Assembly (NCBI GenBank): GCA_900540535.1
Contig: UQGM01000010.1
Coordinates: 1-60,771, forward strand
Reading direction: 5' to 3'
DNA from: an uncultured Oscillospiraceae bacterium
GTDB taxonomy: Bacteria; Bacillota; Clostridia; Oscillospirales; Acutalibacteraceae
Length of the DNA stretch: 60,771 nt
Positions 59,648 through 60,771 of the stretch are shown here, piece after piece; position 1 is the first letter of the stretch; each line of letters starts with the position of its first letter. The notes under the pieces were generated by a model that saw only the letters and a program-made list of their open reading frames with translations, made no database searches and was not told the origin of the DNA. The position numbers were made by a program, and so were the translations under genes.

Positions 59648-60771
59648 ATGGAAAGTAATACGGCTCCCCTGTTGGAGATGCGCGGCATCAAAAAAGACTT
59701 CTTCGGCAACCAGGTCCTGACGGACATCAACTTCACTCTGAAGGCCGGCGAGGTTCTGGGCTTGGCAGGCGAAAACGGCGCGGGTAAATCCACGCTGATG
59801 AAGATCCTGTTCGGTATGGACGTCATCCGGGAAACCGGCGGCTACGGCGGCGACGTCCTCATCAATGGTGAAAAAGTCACCTTTAATACGCCCTTTGAGG
59901 CACTGGAAGCCGGCATCGGCATGGTGCATCAGGAGTTCTCTCTGATTCCCGGCTTTACCGCCACGGAAAACATTCTGCTCAATCGTGAGCCCCAAAAGAA
60001 GAACGTCATTTCCGAGGTGTTTGGCCCCCGGCTGAATACGCTCGATTATAAAAAAATGAAGACCAAGGCCGCTGAGGCCATTGACAAGATGGGCGTGGAG
60101 ATCGACCAGAACATGGTCATCAGCGATATGCCCGTCGGCCATAAGCAGTTCACCGAGATCGCCCGTGAGTTGAGCAAGGACCAGCTCAAGCTGCTGATTC
60201 TGGACGAGCCCACCGCCGTTTTGACGGAAAAGGAGGCCGCGGCTCTGCTGGACTCCATCCGGGGCATGGCGTCCCGTGGCATCGCTGTTATCTTCATCAC
60301 CCACCGGCTTCAGGAAGTCCTGAACGTGTGTGACAAGGTAGTCATCATGCGGGATGGCAAGGTGGTAAAGGACACGCCTGCCTCCGAGACCAGCGTGGAT
60401 GAGATCACCAAGTGCATGGTGGGACGCAGCGTGGACCTCAGTGCGGTCCGGGAGGTTCGGGATTGTTCCGACGCCCGGACGATCATGTCCATCCGTAAGC
60501 TGTGGGTGGATATGCCCGGCGAGATCGTCCGGAATGTGAATCTGGATGTCAAGGAGGGCGAGTTCTTCACGCTGCTCGGCCCTTCCGGCTGCGGCAAAAC
60601 GACCCTGCTGCGCATGGTTGCGGGCTTTAACTCCATCGAGGGCGGCACCATCGCTTTCAACGGCAAGGTCATCAACGATATTGCGCCGAACAAGCGCAAC
60701 ATCGGCATGGTTTTCCAGAATTACGCCGTTTTCCCGCATATGACCGTGCGCGAGAACGTCGCTTTCGGCCT
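59648..60771 (+). CDS. ABC ATPase, hybrid of a sugar-type and a spermidine/iron-type gene (cut by window edge)
   Basis: About 374 residues seen. Residues 1-297 follow the RbsA/XylG pattern: LAGENGAGKSTLMKILFG (Walker A), VHQEFSLIPGFTATENI, LLILDEPTAVLTEKEA, then the linker TIMSIRKLWVDM. Residues from about 305 switch to a different ATPase type: FFTLLGPSGCGKTTLLRMVAGF and MVFQNYAVFPHMTVREN, as in PotA/UgpC. In normal family members the second domain starts with a degenerate GGLAGQGK-like loop. The shared VKEGE stretch (60545-60559) is the likely point of a join. The gene has no strong ribosome site, only AGGTAGGG. Confidence 0.7.
   Translation, partial: MESNTAPLLEMRGIKKDFFGNQVLTDINFTLKAGEVLGLAGENGAGKSTLMKILFGMDVIRETGGYGGDVLINGEKVTFNTPFEALEAGIGMVHQEFSLIPGFTATENILLNREPQKKNVISEVFGPRLNTLDYKKMKTKAAEAIDKMGVEIDQNMVISDMPVGHKQFTEIARELSKDQLKLLILDEPTAVLTEKEAAALLDSIRGMASRGIAVIFITHRLQEVLNVCDKVVIMRDGKVVKDTPASETSVDEITKCMVGRSVDLSAVREVRDCSDARTIMSIRKLWVDMPGEIVRNVNLDVKEGEFFTLLGPSGCGKTTLLRMVAGFNSIEGGTIAFNGKVINDIAPNKRNIGMVFQNYAVFPHMTVRENVAFG

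Larger units (their letters stand above)
56455..60771. other. Composition-shifted right arm (foreign or misjoined DNA)
   Basis: From about here to the end, coding sequence is dominated by CTG, GGC, GCC, ATC and GAG codons, unlike the AT-richer codons before it. The change is abrupt inside pheA. Long reverse-strand open frames, absent in the left part, appear as expected for GC-rich DNA. No insertion sequence, integrase, tRNA or repeat marks the border. Confidence 0.85.

Noticed and set aside
59642..60739. Long minus-strand frame opposite the last ABC ATPase
   Set aside because: The forward frame carries Walker motifs throughout and runs to the window end; the reverse is a shadow.
56460..60771. 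Genomic island or prophage
   Set aside because: No integrase, transposase, phage gene, tRNA border or attachment repeat is visible; an assembly join explains both ends more simply.

Overview
The window reads as low-GC Firmicute DNA, most likely a Clostridia (Ruminococcaceae/Oscillospirales-like) gut bacterium, from base 1 to about 56,450. The grounds are strong AGGAGG-type ribosome sites, frequent TTG and GTG starts, an M-box riboswitch, a type III pantothenate kinase, an archaeal-type prolyl-tRNA synthetase and an exopolysaccharide BY-kinase. From about 56,455 to the end the DNA is clearly richer in G+C and uses CTG, GGC and GCC codons heavily. That stretch comes from a different genome, either by an assembly join or by recent transfer. 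A second in-frame splice is visible inside the last gene. No tRNA, rRNA, CRISPR array or insertion sequence was found.

Layout. Bases 1-3,000 hold two ABC exporter half-genes and a truncated duplicate of one. Bases 3,000-7,500 hold murE and a MacB-like adaptor/permease pair without its ATPase. Bases 7,600-14,510 are a purine operon, purE-purF-purM-purN-purO-(AICAR transformylase)-purD, read leftward and preceded by a candidate 6S-like RNA. Bases 14,900-22,700 hold a lipoprotein, an Fe-S protein, pyridoxamine kinase, an ECF S-component next to coaX, a radical SAM protein, an alpha/beta hydrolase with a flavodoxin-like partner, and a GtrA-like protein. Bases 22,900-27,400 hold nagB, metG, tatD and an XRE-type membrane regulator. 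Bases 27,428-30,781 are the magnesium locus: promoter, M-box, terminator, several very small ORFs, a second attenuator and mgtA. Bases 30,800-34,800 hold a small exporter, a two-domain Nudix protein, HAD and HD hydrolases and a CmpB-like membrane protein. Bases 34,789-38,750 are a short exopolysaccharide operon: GT4, polymerase, Wzz-kinase. Bases 38,900-44,540 are a purine salvage locus: xpt, BMP lipoprotein, ATPase and two permeases. Bases 44,700-49,480 hold hypothetical membrane and lipoproteins (two recent paralogs), proS and acpP. Bases 49,642-56,450 are a near-complete shikimate/phenylalanine cluster: aroE-aroK, then a separate promoter with an aromatic-rich leader peptide, then aroF-aroB-aroA-aroC-pheA. 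The foreign right arm carries a sodium-dependent transporter, a DUF3798 binding lipoprotein and a chimeric ABC ATPase.

How it works together. The main themes are purine synthesis and salvage, aromatic amino acid synthesis controlled by attenuation, and magnesium import controlled by an M-box. The two most interesting regulatory objects are the aromatic leader-peptide attenuator before aroF (51,000-51,229) and the second, translation-coupled attenuator between the M-box and mgtA (27,690-28,020). The truncated pheA and the hybrid last gene should be treated as joins until verified.
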